Positions 1 to 5,706 of a stretch of DNA of 5,931 bases are shown in pieces. A model generated the notes under the pieces. That model was not told the origin of the DNA. It was given only the letters and a program-made list of their open reading frames with translations, and made no database searches. This DNA comes from Eggerthellaceae bacterium. Its GTDB lineage: Bacteria; Actinomycetota; Coriobacteriia; Coriobacteriales; Eggerthellaceae. Positions within the stretch are counted from its first letter, which is position 1; each line of letters begins with the position of its first letter. The translations under genes and the position numbers were made by a program. The stretch is taken from positions 1-5,931 of the forward strand of contig JAFYTB010000290.1 in the NCBI GenBank assembly GCA_017559045.1, in the 5' to 3' direction.

Positions 1-1710
1 GAGGGAATAGCTCTGCCCCTTGGCGGCGCATTGCGGCTCGATGATCTCTCCGAGCGATCGAAGCATGCTCATCAGGTTGAACGGTGCGTCGATGATGGTA
101 CGTTTGCCGCTTTCGATCTTGGCGATGTCGAGCACTTCGCTGATCAGATCGAGCAGATGCTTCGAGGCGTTTTCGATGTGATGAAGGTTGTCTTCGAGCT
201 TGGTGGGGTTGTCTATGTTTCCTCGTGCGATGCGAACCATGCCGGTAATGACGTTCATAGGAGTGCGTATCTCGTGGCTCATGCGGGAGAGGAACTCGGA
301 TTTAGCCCTGTTCGCCGCTTCGGCTGCCTCCATTGCGGCCTTCATCGAGTCCTGCAGCGAGCGCTCTTCGGTTATGTCGCGCATGATGACGAGGAGCTGA
401 TTAAGTCCTTCGTAGAACAGCGGGCGCACGGTGTATTCGACATGTCGCGTGGTGATGTCGTTGACGGATAGGGAGAACTTTCCTCTGATCAGGCTATCTA
501 CTTGATCAAAACGCAACGCCTCGAGCAGTTCGAGTCCTTCCTCCGACATGCCGAGCGCGAATGCTTTTTGCGGATGGTGCATCAAAACCTCGAGGTTTTC
601 GCCGAGGATGTCGATGTCTTTGGCCACGATGGGGGTGAGTTTGCCATTGGCGGGTGCGTAGAGGCTGACCGCCATATCCAGACTGTCGGAAAGGGCGTCG
701 TAAAGTTGGCGACGTGTTTCTAGGTGCCGCTCGCGTGCGTGCCTGCGATATGCGATGAGGCCGACGATAGCTGCAAGTGCCATGCATGCCGCGCCGATAA
801 GCAGAACAACGGTGATGATGGCGCGAACCAGGTTTGCTTCGGCGCGTACCGAGCTCACCGGTATGACGCTTGCAACGCTCCAGGTGGAGTTGCCCGTTGG
901 GGCGACGCAAAGGTACGACTCTACGTCGTTGATTTTGCCCACTACGATGGCGCTTTGACCTGCGGCGGAGTTGGTGCGTAGGCTCGAGGTTGCCTCTTCA
1001 ACCTTTTCGGCGGCTTCGGAATGGGCGATTGACCCTGCGTGCTTCCAGATCAGGGCACGTTCGATGTAGGCGTACATCGAACGACCCGGGGCTGCCATGC
1101 GATCGTTTTCGGCGGTTGTTGCGACTATCCATCCGGTGTCTTCGTCGAAGATGAAGAGCTGGCATTCCTCGTTTTCGCCGTACGTGCCGTCTTCGGGAAG
1201 AAGCAAGGCGAGTGGGACTTGGGCGTAAAGGGCGCCGATTTGCTTGCCTTCGATGAAGAGGGGGATTTGGGCCAGGTAGACGTATTCGCCATCGGGGCTG
1301 ACGTATGCCGAAGAGTAGTCTGCCTTTCCTTTGGAGAGAGCTACTTCCTTGCGCGTGATGTCCGCGGCGTTGAACGGGTTTCCGTTGGCATCGATGCCGA
1401 TCCCGTCTTCTCGTGCGAACCCAACCTTGCTGAAACCGTAATTTTCCTGAAGATTCATGAGGGCTTGGAGCAGCTGATCGGGGTCGTCTGTCTCGACGGT
1501 GAAGGATGCGAGGGCGTTTTGCACGTAGTGAGCGCGTTCTCCTGCGAAGGAGGCTGCCTGTTCGGTATAGGCGAGGAACTGGCGTTCGCCGCTCTCCTCG
1601 AGGCTGTTGCTTACGTATCCAGCCAGTGCGATGAGGCCAATCGAGAAAGCTATGAGGGCGGTAACGACAATAATGACATGACGCTTGTTGAAGCTGCTTT
1701 CCTCGGTCAT
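1..1710 (-). CDS. Membrane sensor histidine kinase (partial, C-terminus outside window)
   Basis: I translated the minus strand from the ATG at 1710-1708 and found 570 codons without a stop to the window edge. Residues about 12-33 and 295-320 are hydrophobic membrane segments. They flank a roughly 260-residue extracytoplasmic region ending in WSVASVIPVSSV, typical of double-cache sensor domains. A PAS-like region follows (about 332-448, ending VIMRDITEER), then a helix rich in A/E/K and a HisKA dimerisation domain (about 468-535) with H-box SHEIRTPMN; the phosphoacceptor is H479 (codon 276-274). The last residues (FNLMSMLRSL...) are the usual linker into the HATPase_c domain, whose N and G boxes lie off the window. 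By family it autophosphorylates on His in response to an external ligand. The missing part may also hold a receiver domain, since this H-box form is common in hybrid kinases. The ligand is unknown and no response regulator is visible. The start is supported by GAGGGGG seven bases upstream, but the frame stays open to another ATG at 1785-1783. Confidence 0.93.
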   Translation of the reverse strand, partial: MTEESSFNKRHVIIVVTALIAFSIGLIALAGYVSNSLEESGERQFLAYTEQAASFAGERAHYVQNALASFTVETDDPDQLLQALMNLQENYGFSKVGFAREDGIGIDANGNPFNAADITRKEVALSKGKADYSSAYVSPDGEYVYLAQIPLFIEGKQIGALYAQVPLALLLPEDGTYGENEECQLFIFDEDTGWIVATTAENDRMAAPGRSMYAYIERALIWKHAGSIAHSEAAEKVEEATSSLRTNSAAGQSAIVVGKINDVESYLCVAPTGNSTWSVASVIPVSSVRAEANLVRAIITVVLLIGAACMALAAIVGLIAYRRHARERHLETRRQLYDALSDSLDMAVSLYAPANGKLTPIVAKDIDILGENLEVLMHHPQKAFALGMSEEGLELLEALRFDQVDSLIRGKFSLSVNDITTRHVEYTVRPLFYEGLNQLLVIMRDITEERSLQDSMKAAMEAAEAANRAKSEFLSRMSHEIRTPMNVITGMVRIARGNIDNPTKLEDNLHHIENASKHLLDLISEVLDIAKIESGKRTIIDAPFNLMSMLRSLGEIIEPQCAAKGQSYSL

Positions 1711-1717
1711 CGCGATT

Positions 1718-1724
1718 CCCCCTC
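1718..1724 (-). promoter_or_regulatory. Ribosome binding site deciding the kinase start
   Basis: The minus strand reads GAGGGGG, then seven bases, then ATG at 1710. The in-frame upstream ATG at 1785 has a weaker AGGTGA about nine bases before it and would add 25 residues with no membrane or signal character. I therefore chose 1710. Confidence 0.6.
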
Positions 1725-1785
1725 TGATACGCATCCGGAGCAGGTGGAATTCTTCGCGAAAGTCATTCCCGCTTGCGAGTTGCAT

Positions 1786-1791
1786 AGTATA
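1786..1791 (-). promoter_or_regulatory. Possible -10 element for the kinase gene
   Basis: The minus strand reads TATACT here, a five-of-six match to TATAAT, about 75 bases before the chosen start codon at 1710. No good -35 hexamer sits at 16-18 bases; AAGCTG is the closest. The element lies in an 8-base palindrome, AGTATACT (1786-1793), so TATACT also reads on the plus strand, though without a -35 there. If this is the promoter, a start at 1785 would be almost leaderless, which favours the start at 1710. Confidence 0.35.
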
Positions 1792-1840
1792 CTTTCACCT
1801 GCATCAATCAGCTTAGGGTACGATGTGGCGTTGATTCGCC

Positions 1841-1869
1841 GTGTCATTCAAGCGTTACGGTGCTGTTAT
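1841..1869 (+). promoter_or_regulatory. Weak candidate promoter for the small membrane gene
   Basis: GTGTCA (1841-1846) and TGTTAT (1864-1869) each match four of six consensus bases at 17-base spacing. A TGC directly before the -10 gives an extended -10 form. It lies about 30 bases upstream of the ATG at 1899. The match is modest and rests on position as much as sequence. Confidence 0.3.
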
Positions 1870-1898
1870 CTTGTTACTTCGCGAAGGCGGTTTTGCTT

Positions 1899-2105
1899 AT
1901 GGACATTATGGAAATCTACAACTTCCTGTTTAACACCATGCCTGGCATTGGCTGCCTCATTGGCGCAGGCTTTGTGGTCAGCTTCATCGCGGCAATCATT
2001 CTTGAGCGCAAGACCCGCAAGACCTTTGTCCATCGTGAGAAGGGTCCTGATGACTGGTCGCTGTTCGACGATGACGACGAGGACGAAGAGGAAGCCGGCA
2101 AGTAG
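1899..2105 (+). CDS. Small single-pass membrane protein with acidic C-terminal tail (68 aa)
   Basis: I do not recognise a named family. The 68-residue product has a short amphipathic N-terminus (MDIMEIYNFLFNTMPG), one membrane helix at about residues 16-35 (IGCLIGAGFVVSFIAAIIL), a basic stretch just after it (ERKTRK), and a tail that becomes almost wholly acidic (DDWSLFDDDDEDEEEAGK). By the positive-inside rule the C-terminus should be cytoplasmic. I chose ATG 1899 because AAGGCGG lies eight bases upstream; a GTG at 1860 would extend it by 13 residues without a comparable SD. It is divergent from the kinase and closed by its own terminator, so it is probably a single-gene unit. It is a real gene by codon use, helix-plus-tail structure, SD and terminator. 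The role is unknown; an accessory or scaffold subunit at the inner face of the membrane is only a guess. Confidence 0.75.
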   Translation: MDIMEIYNFLFNTMPGIGCLIGAGFVVSFIAAIILERKTRKTFVHREKGPDDWSLFDDDDEDEEEAGK

Positions 2106-2134
2106 TCGGCAATCCTTCTGAGATTGACTTCGAT

Positions 2135-2166
2135 GCGCTCCGGAGATCCCGGGGCGCGTTTCGTTT
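2135..2166 (+). terminator. Intrinsic terminator after the 68-aa membrane gene
   Basis: Arm GCGCTCCGG (2135-2143) pairs fully, with one G-U, with CCGGGGCGC (2149-2157) around a five-base loop AGATC. The T-rich run GTTTCGTTT follows. It starts 29 bases after the stop codon at 2103-2105. Stem, loop and tail fit a rho-independent terminator. Confidence 0.85.
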
Positions 2167-2210
2167 ATGGGGCTTTTCTTCAGCTTGCCGCCACATCGCT
2201 TTGCGATGAA

Positions 2211-2237
2211 TTGGCGTATGTAACGTGGTGCTAACAT
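2211..2237 (+). promoter_or_regulatory. Candidate promoter for the B6 kinase gene
   Basis: TTGGCG (2211-2216) could be a -35 element and TAACAT (2232-2237) a -10 preceded by TGC, an extended -10 form. The spacing of 15 bases is short, so the extended -10 would carry most of the recognition. The site lies after the upstream terminator and about 75 bases before the start codon at 2312. Confidence 0.35.
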
Positions 2238-2249
2238 GGGGGATGTAGC

Positions 2250-2315
2250 ATGACGGCCTCAGCTTATCCGTGGCTTTCGCTCGAGAAGCCCAACCCTAAG
2301 GAGATCCATTTATGA
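2250..2315 (+). CDS. Possible 21-codon leader peptide overlapping the B6 kinase start
   Basis: ATG at 2250 opens a frame coding MTASAYPWLSLEKPNPKEIHL, whose TGA stop (2313-2315) overlaps the ATG of the next gene as ATGA. GGGGGA (2238-2243) lies six bases upstream and could act as its SD. ATGA overlaps are a common form of translational coupling. The peptide has no run of one amino acid that would point to attenuation, and the kinase gene has its own good SD, so this may be chance. Expression is not shown. Confidence 0.25.
   Translation: MTASAYPWLSLEKPNPKEIHL
2298..2303 (+). promoter_or_regulatory. Ribosome binding site of the B6 kinase gene
   Basis: AAGGAG, continuing into AT, lies eight bases before the ATG at 2312 and fixes that start. 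Confidence 0.8.
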
Positions 2316-3196
2316 CCCAAATCGAGACTGCATCCAATTCCGTTCTCTATCAGCGCAATGGCGCCTACATTCCTCGTGTGGCAGCCGTGCATGATCTTTG
2401 CGGCTATGGAAAGTGCTCCTTGGGCGTGGCTATTCCGGTTCTCTCATCTGCTGGTTGCGATGTGTGCCCTGTGCCGACGGGCCTGTTCTCTTCGCATACG
2501 GGTTTCCCCGGTTGGTACATGCATGACACCACGGATATTCTGGCCGATTATCTGAACGCATGGCAGGGTATTGGCATTGAGATCGATGCCGTATATTCCG
2601 GCTTCCTCGGCGCCCCCGAGCAGGTTGACGTTATTCGCGGGCTGTACGAGTCCTATCCGCAGGCACTGCGCGTGGTTGATCCCGTCATGGCTGATCACGG
2701 CAAGGTGTACCCCACGTACACTCCTGAGCTTTGCCAGGCTATGGCCGATTTGGCATGTGAGGCCGATATCCTCACGCCCAACCTGACCGAGGCTGCCATC
2801 ATTCTTGGCGAGGAATGGCGGGGGACCGATATCTCCGACGACGAGGCGAAGCGCATCGTGCGTGCTCTGGCAGCTAGGGGCGCCAAGCACGTGGTGCTGA
2901 AGGGCATTCGTCGTCAGGGCGAGGATGTCGTTCGCAACTTCGTGGGTGGCGCCGAAGGCGAGATCGTCGAGGTCTGCAATGATTATCTGCCCTACATGCT
3001 GCATGGCACGGGCGACGTGTACGCCTCCTGCCTGTTGGCTGCCGTGATGACGGGTCGCACCCTGGCCGAGGCAGCCGCCTTTGCGGGTGAGTTCGTGCAC
3101 GACGCCATGATCGTCTCTGCCGAGCAGCCCCACTTCCAGGATCGTGGCGTAAGCTTCGAGCCCCTGCTTGGCAAGGTGAGCGCACTGCTTTTCTAA
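2312..3196 (+). CDS. Pyridoxamine/pyridoxal kinase (B6 salvage, PfkB/ribokinase superfamily)
   Basis: The 294-residue product matches the usual length of PdxK/PdxY-type kinases (about 280-290). These phosphorylate pyridoxal, pyridoxamine or pyridoxine with ATP to give the 5'-phosphate cofactor form in the cytoplasm. Visible motifs in order: RVAAVHDLCGYGKCSL (22-37) and PTGLFSSHTGF (55-65) at the substrate site, VVDPVMADHGK (121-131), ADILTPNLTEA (151-161), and the anion-hole and catalytic motif HGTGD (231-235) with D235 as the likely general base. The start is fixed by AAGGAG eight bases upstream. The gene stands between a terminator and the serS leader, so it is probably transcribed alone, perhaps with read-through into serS since I see no strong terminator after it. 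The family resembles both PdxK and PdxY, so I give no symbol and the preferred vitamer is uncertain. Confidence 0.92.
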   Translation: MTQIETASNSVLYQRNGAYIPRVAAVHDLCGYGKCSLGVAIPVLSSAGCDVCPVPTGLFSSHTGFPGWYMHDTTDILADYLNAWQGIGIEIDAVYSGFLGAPEQVDVIRGLYESYPQALRVVDPVMADHGKVYPTYTPELCQAMADLACEADILTPNLTEAAIILGEEWRGTDISDDEAKRIVRALAARGAKHVVLKGIRRQGEDVVRNFVGGAEGEIVEVCNDYLPYMLHGTGDVYASCLLAAVMTGRTLAEAAAFAGEFVHDAMIVSAEQPHFQDRGVSFEPLLGKVSALLF

Positions 3197-3285
3197 GCGA
3201 CGATCAGGATGGGCTTTCGTTCCGTAAAGCTTTTGTGACGTGGTCATTCTGCTGAATGCTTAGTTTTTGAAGCGTCTTGGTGCGC

Positions 3286-3291
3286 TATACT
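3286..3291 (+). promoter_or_regulatory. Probable -10 element of the serS operon
   Basis: TATACT matches five of six -10 consensus bases. The -35 is poor: TTGAAG (3267-3272) is only 13 bases away and GTTTTT (3263-3268) sits at 17. Initiation near 3298 would give a 5' leader of about 115 bases, which holds the stem-loops described separately. Confidence 0.45.
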
Positions 3292-3327
3292 GTGAATTTG
3301 CGCTTTGCGCACTGATTACACCGAAAA

Positions 3328-3367
3328 GAGGAATCGCCAGGGCTGTGGCAGTCGCTGGCAGATCCTT
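3328..3367 (+). promoter_or_regulatory. Long stem-loop in the serS leader
   Basis: GCCAG (3336-3340) pairs with CTGGC (3355-3359). After one bulged G (3354), GGCTG (3341-3345) pairs with CAGTC (3349-3353, one G-U), leaving a three-base TGG loop: a nearly continuous 10-bp stem. Below an internal loop, GAGGA (3328-3332) can pair with TCCTT (3363-3367). There is no T run after it, so it is not a terminator. A role as cis-acting RNA is inferred. Confidence 0.5.
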
Positions 3368-3375
3368 GTGGAATA

Positions 3376-3393
3376 GGTCGGGTTTGCCCGACC
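3376..3393 (+). promoter_or_regulatory. Perfect stem-loop just upstream of the serS ribosome binding site
   Basis: GGTCGGG (3376-3382) pairs fully with CCCGACC (3387-3393) around loop TTTG. It ends seven bases before the SD AAGGAG (3400-3405) and is followed by GCGAAAAAGG rather than T residues. It therefore fits a translational control element or a leader-stabilising hairpin better than a terminator. Confidence 0.55.
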
Positions 3394-3399
3394 GCGAAA

Positions 3400-3405
3400 A
3401 AGGAG
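3400..3405 (+). promoter_or_regulatory. Ribosome binding site of serS
   Basis: AAGGAG lies six bases before the ATG at 3412. TCCTT at 3363-3367 is complementary to bases 3400-3404, so the site could be masked by the leader. Confidence 0.8.
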
Positions 3406-3411
3406 CCATCA

Positions 3412-4707
3412 ATGTTAGATATCAAGTTCGTTCGCGAAAACCAGGAGCTCGTCGCCGAGGCTATGGCCAATCGCAACGCATCATGGGATTCTGCGCGTTT
3501 TGCCGAGCTTGATGAGGCTCGTCGTGAGGCTATTCAGGCTGAGGAGACTCTGCTGGCTGAGCGCAATACGCTTTCCAAGCAGGTGGGTGAGCTCATGAAG
3601 GCTGGCAAGCGTGAGGAGGCCGAAGAGGTCAAGGCTCGCGTTGCTGCTATCAAGGATGAGCTTGAGACCCTTTCTGCACGTCGCGCAGAGGTCGACGCCG
3701 TGCTGACCGATATGCTCATGCGCGTCCCCAACCTGCCCTCCGAGACCACCCCGGTTGGCAAGGACGAGGATGACAACCCCGAGATCCGTCGCTGGGGTAC
3801 CCCGCGCGATTTCGCTGCTGAGGGCTTCGAGCCGAAGGCTCACTGGGATCTCGGTCCCGAGCTGGGCATCATGGACTTCGAGCGTGGCGTGAAGCTTGCC
3901 AAGAGCCGCTTCTATCTGCTCGGCGGTCTGGGTGCTCGTCTTGAGCGCGCCCTCATCAACTTCATGGCCGACACCCACGCAAGCCGTGGCTACAAGGAGT
4001 GGTGGTGCCCCGCACTCGCCAGCGCAGAGACGCTGACGGGTACGGCTCAGCTGCCGAAGTTCGAAGAGGATCTCTTCAAGACCACCGATGGTCTGTACCT
4101 CATCCCCACGGCCGAGGTTCAGCTCACCAACATTCACGCAGGCGAGGTGCTCGATGCTTCCAAGCTCCCCCTCAAGTACTGCGCATTCACTCCCTGCTTC
4201 CGTTCCGAGGCTGGCGCTGCTGGTCGTGACACGCGTGGCATCATTCGCGTGCACCAGTTCAGCAAGGTCGAGATGGTGAAGTACGCCAAGCCCGAGGAGT
4301 CTTTCGACGATCTCGAGGCTATGGTTGCCGACGCCGAGCACATCCTGCAGAAGCTCGAGCTTCCGTATCGCGTGATCGCACTGTGCACCGGCGACATGGG
4401 CTTCTCCGCTGCAAAGACCTATGACCTCGAGGTTTGGCTGCCTTGCTACAGCGATTACAAGGAGATCTCCTCCTGCTCTTGCTGCACCGACTTCCAGGCT
4501 CGTCGTGCCAACATCAAGTACCGCGACCCCGAGAACTTCAAGGGCACTCGCTTCGTGCACACCCTCAACGGCAGCGGTCTGGCAGTTGGCCGCACCATGG
4601 CTGCCGTTATCGAGAACTATCAGCAGCCCGACGGAACCATCCGCGTTCCCGACGTGCTGGTGCCCTACATGGGCGGCGTGACCGTCATCGCCCCCGAGGA
4701 GTTCTAA
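3412..4707 (+). CDS. serS: Seryl-tRNA synthetase (SerRS)
   Basis: Cytoplasmic class II synthetase that activates serine with ATP and charges tRNA-Ser (and tRNA-Sec where present). At 431 residues it has the normal bacterial length. The N-terminal part, about residues 30-100, is a charged antiparallel coiled coil (AELDEARREA...LETLSARRAEVD) that grips the long variable arm of tRNA-Ser. The catalytic core shows the dimer-interface region around 165-205 (SRFYLLGG...WWCPALAS), the TAE serine-binding loop PTAEVQL (232-238), motif 2 FRSEAGAAGRDTRG (263-276), EISSCSCCTDFQARR (351-365), and motif 3 with GSGLAVGRT (387-395), R394 being the ATP-contacting arginine. All key residues are present, so it should be active. 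The start MLDIKFVREN is the family's usual one and has a good SD. It appears to be the first gene of an operon and to have a structured leader. Confidence 0.98.
   Translation: MLDIKFVRENQELVAEAMANRNASWDSARFAELDEARREAIQAEETLLAERNTLSKQVGELMKAGKREEAEEVKARVAAIKDELETLSARRAEVDAVLTDMLMRVPNLPSETTPVGKDEDDNPEIRRWGTPRDFAAEGFEPKAHWDLGPELGIMDFERGVKLAKSRFYLLGGLGARLERALINFMADTHASRGYKEWWCPALASAETLTGTAQLPKFEEDLFKTTDGLYLIPTAEVQLTNIHAGEVLDASKLPLKYCAFTPCFRSEAGAAGRDTRGIIRVHQFSKVEMVKYAKPEESFDDLEAMVADAEHILQKLELPYRVIALCTGDMGFSAAKTYDLEVWLPCYSDYKEISSCSCCTDFQARRANIKYRDPENFKGTRFVHTLNGSGLAVGRTMAAVIENYQQPDGTIRVPDVLVPYMGGVTVIAPEEF
4696..4701 (+). promoter_or_regulatory. Ribosome binding site inside the end of serS for a TTG start
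   Basis: GAGGAG overlaps the last codons of serS and lies 10 bases before TTG at 4712. It supports the unusual TTG start of the next gene and translational coupling to serS. Confidence 0.5.
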
Positions 4708-4711
4708 GCTT

Positions 4712-5698
4712 TTGGCACCTACGCGGCGAAAACCAACTAAGCGTAAAATCAAGGAAGAGAGCATCGGCGCACCCGCCGGTGCTCTTTCCGTAGATGAGCT
4801 GCGCGAAAATGAGGCCGAGTCTGCTGCCAGCTTCGTGGCAGGAACCTCGGGTGCTCGTGATTTCGCGTCTAATGGCTTTGCTGAGAAAGCGGCTCGTCCT
4901 CGGGTAATTCGCGAAGAGGCTCCTGGTGACGAGGGTTTTGATGGCGAGGATCTCGGTGACGAAGACCGCGCGGAATCCCCTCGCAAGCCCCGTCGTCTTA
5001 CCAGATTTCACATTGTGCTTATCGTCATCCTGGCTGTGCTTATCGCCATCGAGGGTGGTTTCTGCCTTCTTCGTTGGACCCCCGATGACGCCGCCGATAT
5101 GCAGGGCACGTGGTATGTGAACGAGAGCGATAAGACCATCTCCATCACCGATGAGGTCATCGTGCTCGCCGAGGATGTCGCGTACGGCTACGAAATCGAC
5201 GAAGCTGCCAAGACCATCACTTATGAGTTTGGAATCATGGAGGGCTGCGGACGATATCGCTTCTCGCTGGATCGAACCCAGCTTGCCATCGTTGATGGTG
5301 AGTTCACCTTCTGGGAGACCCTGACCTCTGATATTTCCTGGACGTTTGAGGCTTTGCTGGCTCAACTATTTGGCGATCCCTTGGCTCCTGGCAAGGGAGA
5401 GATGGTTGCCTTGCTGACGCGTGCTCCGTTCGAGGAAGGTGCGCCGTTGCCTAGCGATCCCGCTGGTGAAGGCGATGCGCCTGTGGAGGGAAGCCCCGAG
5501 GGCGAAGGCGGATCTGGCGCAGGTGAGCTCCAGGAAGGCGCTTCTGCAGGTCAGGAAGGCGAGTCGCAGCAGGGCGGTTCTCAGCAGGGCGAAACTTCCG
5601 GGGAAGGAAGCGGATCTGCTCAGGAGGGCTCTTCTCGCAACGACAAGCTGACGGTGGTTGACAAGCTGGTTGTGTCCGATAAGCCGATGGGCGCATAG
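4712..5698 (+). CDS. Bitopic membrane protein of unknown function with low-complexity tail
   Basis: Not recognised as a named family. The 328-residue product has a cytoplasmic N-terminal region of about 95 residues, first basic (RRKPTKRKIK) then acidic and probably disordered. One membrane helix follows at about 99-119 (IVLIVILAVLIAIEGGFCLL), preceded by KPRRLTR, so the C-terminus faces outside. Residues about 129-235 form a compact domain beginning MQGTWYVNESDKTISI and continuing with alternating short strands (YGYEIDEAAKTITYEF, GRYRFSLDRTQLAIV), which suggests a small beta-rich fold of the kind seen in 'GTW' lipocalin-like modules. Residues about 240-310 are Gly/Glu/Gln/Ser-rich with short repeats, followed by DKLTVVDKLVVSDK. 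It begins four bases after serS and the next gene follows after eight bases, so the three are probably co-transcribed. The start is TTG with an SD inside serS; there is no in-frame ATG before residue 130, and a GTG at 4835 is the main alternative. Confidence 0.8.
   Translation: MAPTRRKPTKRKIKEESIGAPAGALSVDELRENEAESAASFVAGTSGARDFASNGFAEKAARPRVIREEAPGDEGFDGEDLGDEDRAESPRKPRRLTRFHIVLIVILAVLIAIEGGFCLLRWTPDDAADMQGTWYVNESDKTISITDEVIVLAEDVAYGYEIDEAAKTITYEFGIMEGCGRYRFSLDRTQLAIVDGEFTFWETLTSDISWTFEALLAQLFGDPLAPGKGEMVALLTRAPFEEGAPLPSDPAGEGDAPVEGSPEGEGGSGAGELQEGASAGQEGESQQGGSQQGETSGEGSGSAQEGSSRNDKLTVVDKLVVSDKPMGA
4756..4787 (+). promoter_or_regulatory. Strong terminator-like hairpin inside the start of the membrane gene
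   Basis: GAGCATCGGCG (4759-4769) pairs along all 11 positions, one of them G-T, with CGCCGGTGCTC (4774-4784) around loop CACC. Three more pairs (one G-U) can form between 4756-4758 and 4785-4787. Only three T residues follow, then CCG, so as a terminator it would be leaky. It begins about 50 bases after the serS stop, where a serS terminator would be expected, yet it lies within codons 15-26 of the next frame. Confidence 0.5.
5531..5591 (+). repeat. Short in-frame tandem repeats in the low-complexity tail
   Basis: CAGGAAGGCG occurs at 5531-5540 and 5552-5561, 21 bases apart (seven codons, coding QEG units). CAGCAGGGCG occurs at 5567-5576 and 5582-5591, 15 bases apart (five codons, SQQGG then SQQGE). 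All spacings are multiples of three. They look like expansion of a flexible extracytoplasmic linker and could vary in length between strains. Confidence 0.6.
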
Positions 5699-5706
5699 GC
5701 GAGCGC

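Noticed and set aside
1039..2121. 360-codon open frame on the plus strand opposite the kinase
   Set aside because: It is antisense to a clear histidine kinase, runs through the intergenic region and overlaps the small membrane gene in another frame. It has no domain-like features.
3212..3240. Possible terminator after the B6 kinase gene (GCTTT...AAAGC followed by TTTTG)
   Set aside because: The stem is only five mostly A-T pairs with an eight-base loop, too weak to call.
2444..3247. 267-codon open frame on the minus strand opposite the B6 kinase gene
   Set aside because: Shadow of the kinase gene: no SD of note and no recognisable protein motifs.
3336..3396. T-box riboswitch in the serS leader: ACCGCG at 3391-3396 and two UGGCAG units (3346-3351, 3356-3361), with UGGC being what would pair with a tRNA-Ser acceptor end
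   Set aside because: UGGN is not adjacent to ACCGCG as in the conserved T-box sequence, and the leader of about 115 bases has little room for a usual specifier stem. I keep it only as something for a covariance-model search.
3267..3512. 81-codon open frame across the serS leader
   Set aside because: It runs into serS in another frame, is full of Arg, Gly and Ala, and its start lies upstream of the probable -10 element.
3481..4986. Long 501-codon open frame on the minus strand, antisense to serS
   Set aside because: It mirrors serS codon positions in a GC-rich genome. The translation is rich in Leu, Gly, Val and Ser with no coherent domains, while serS on the other strand is unmistakable.
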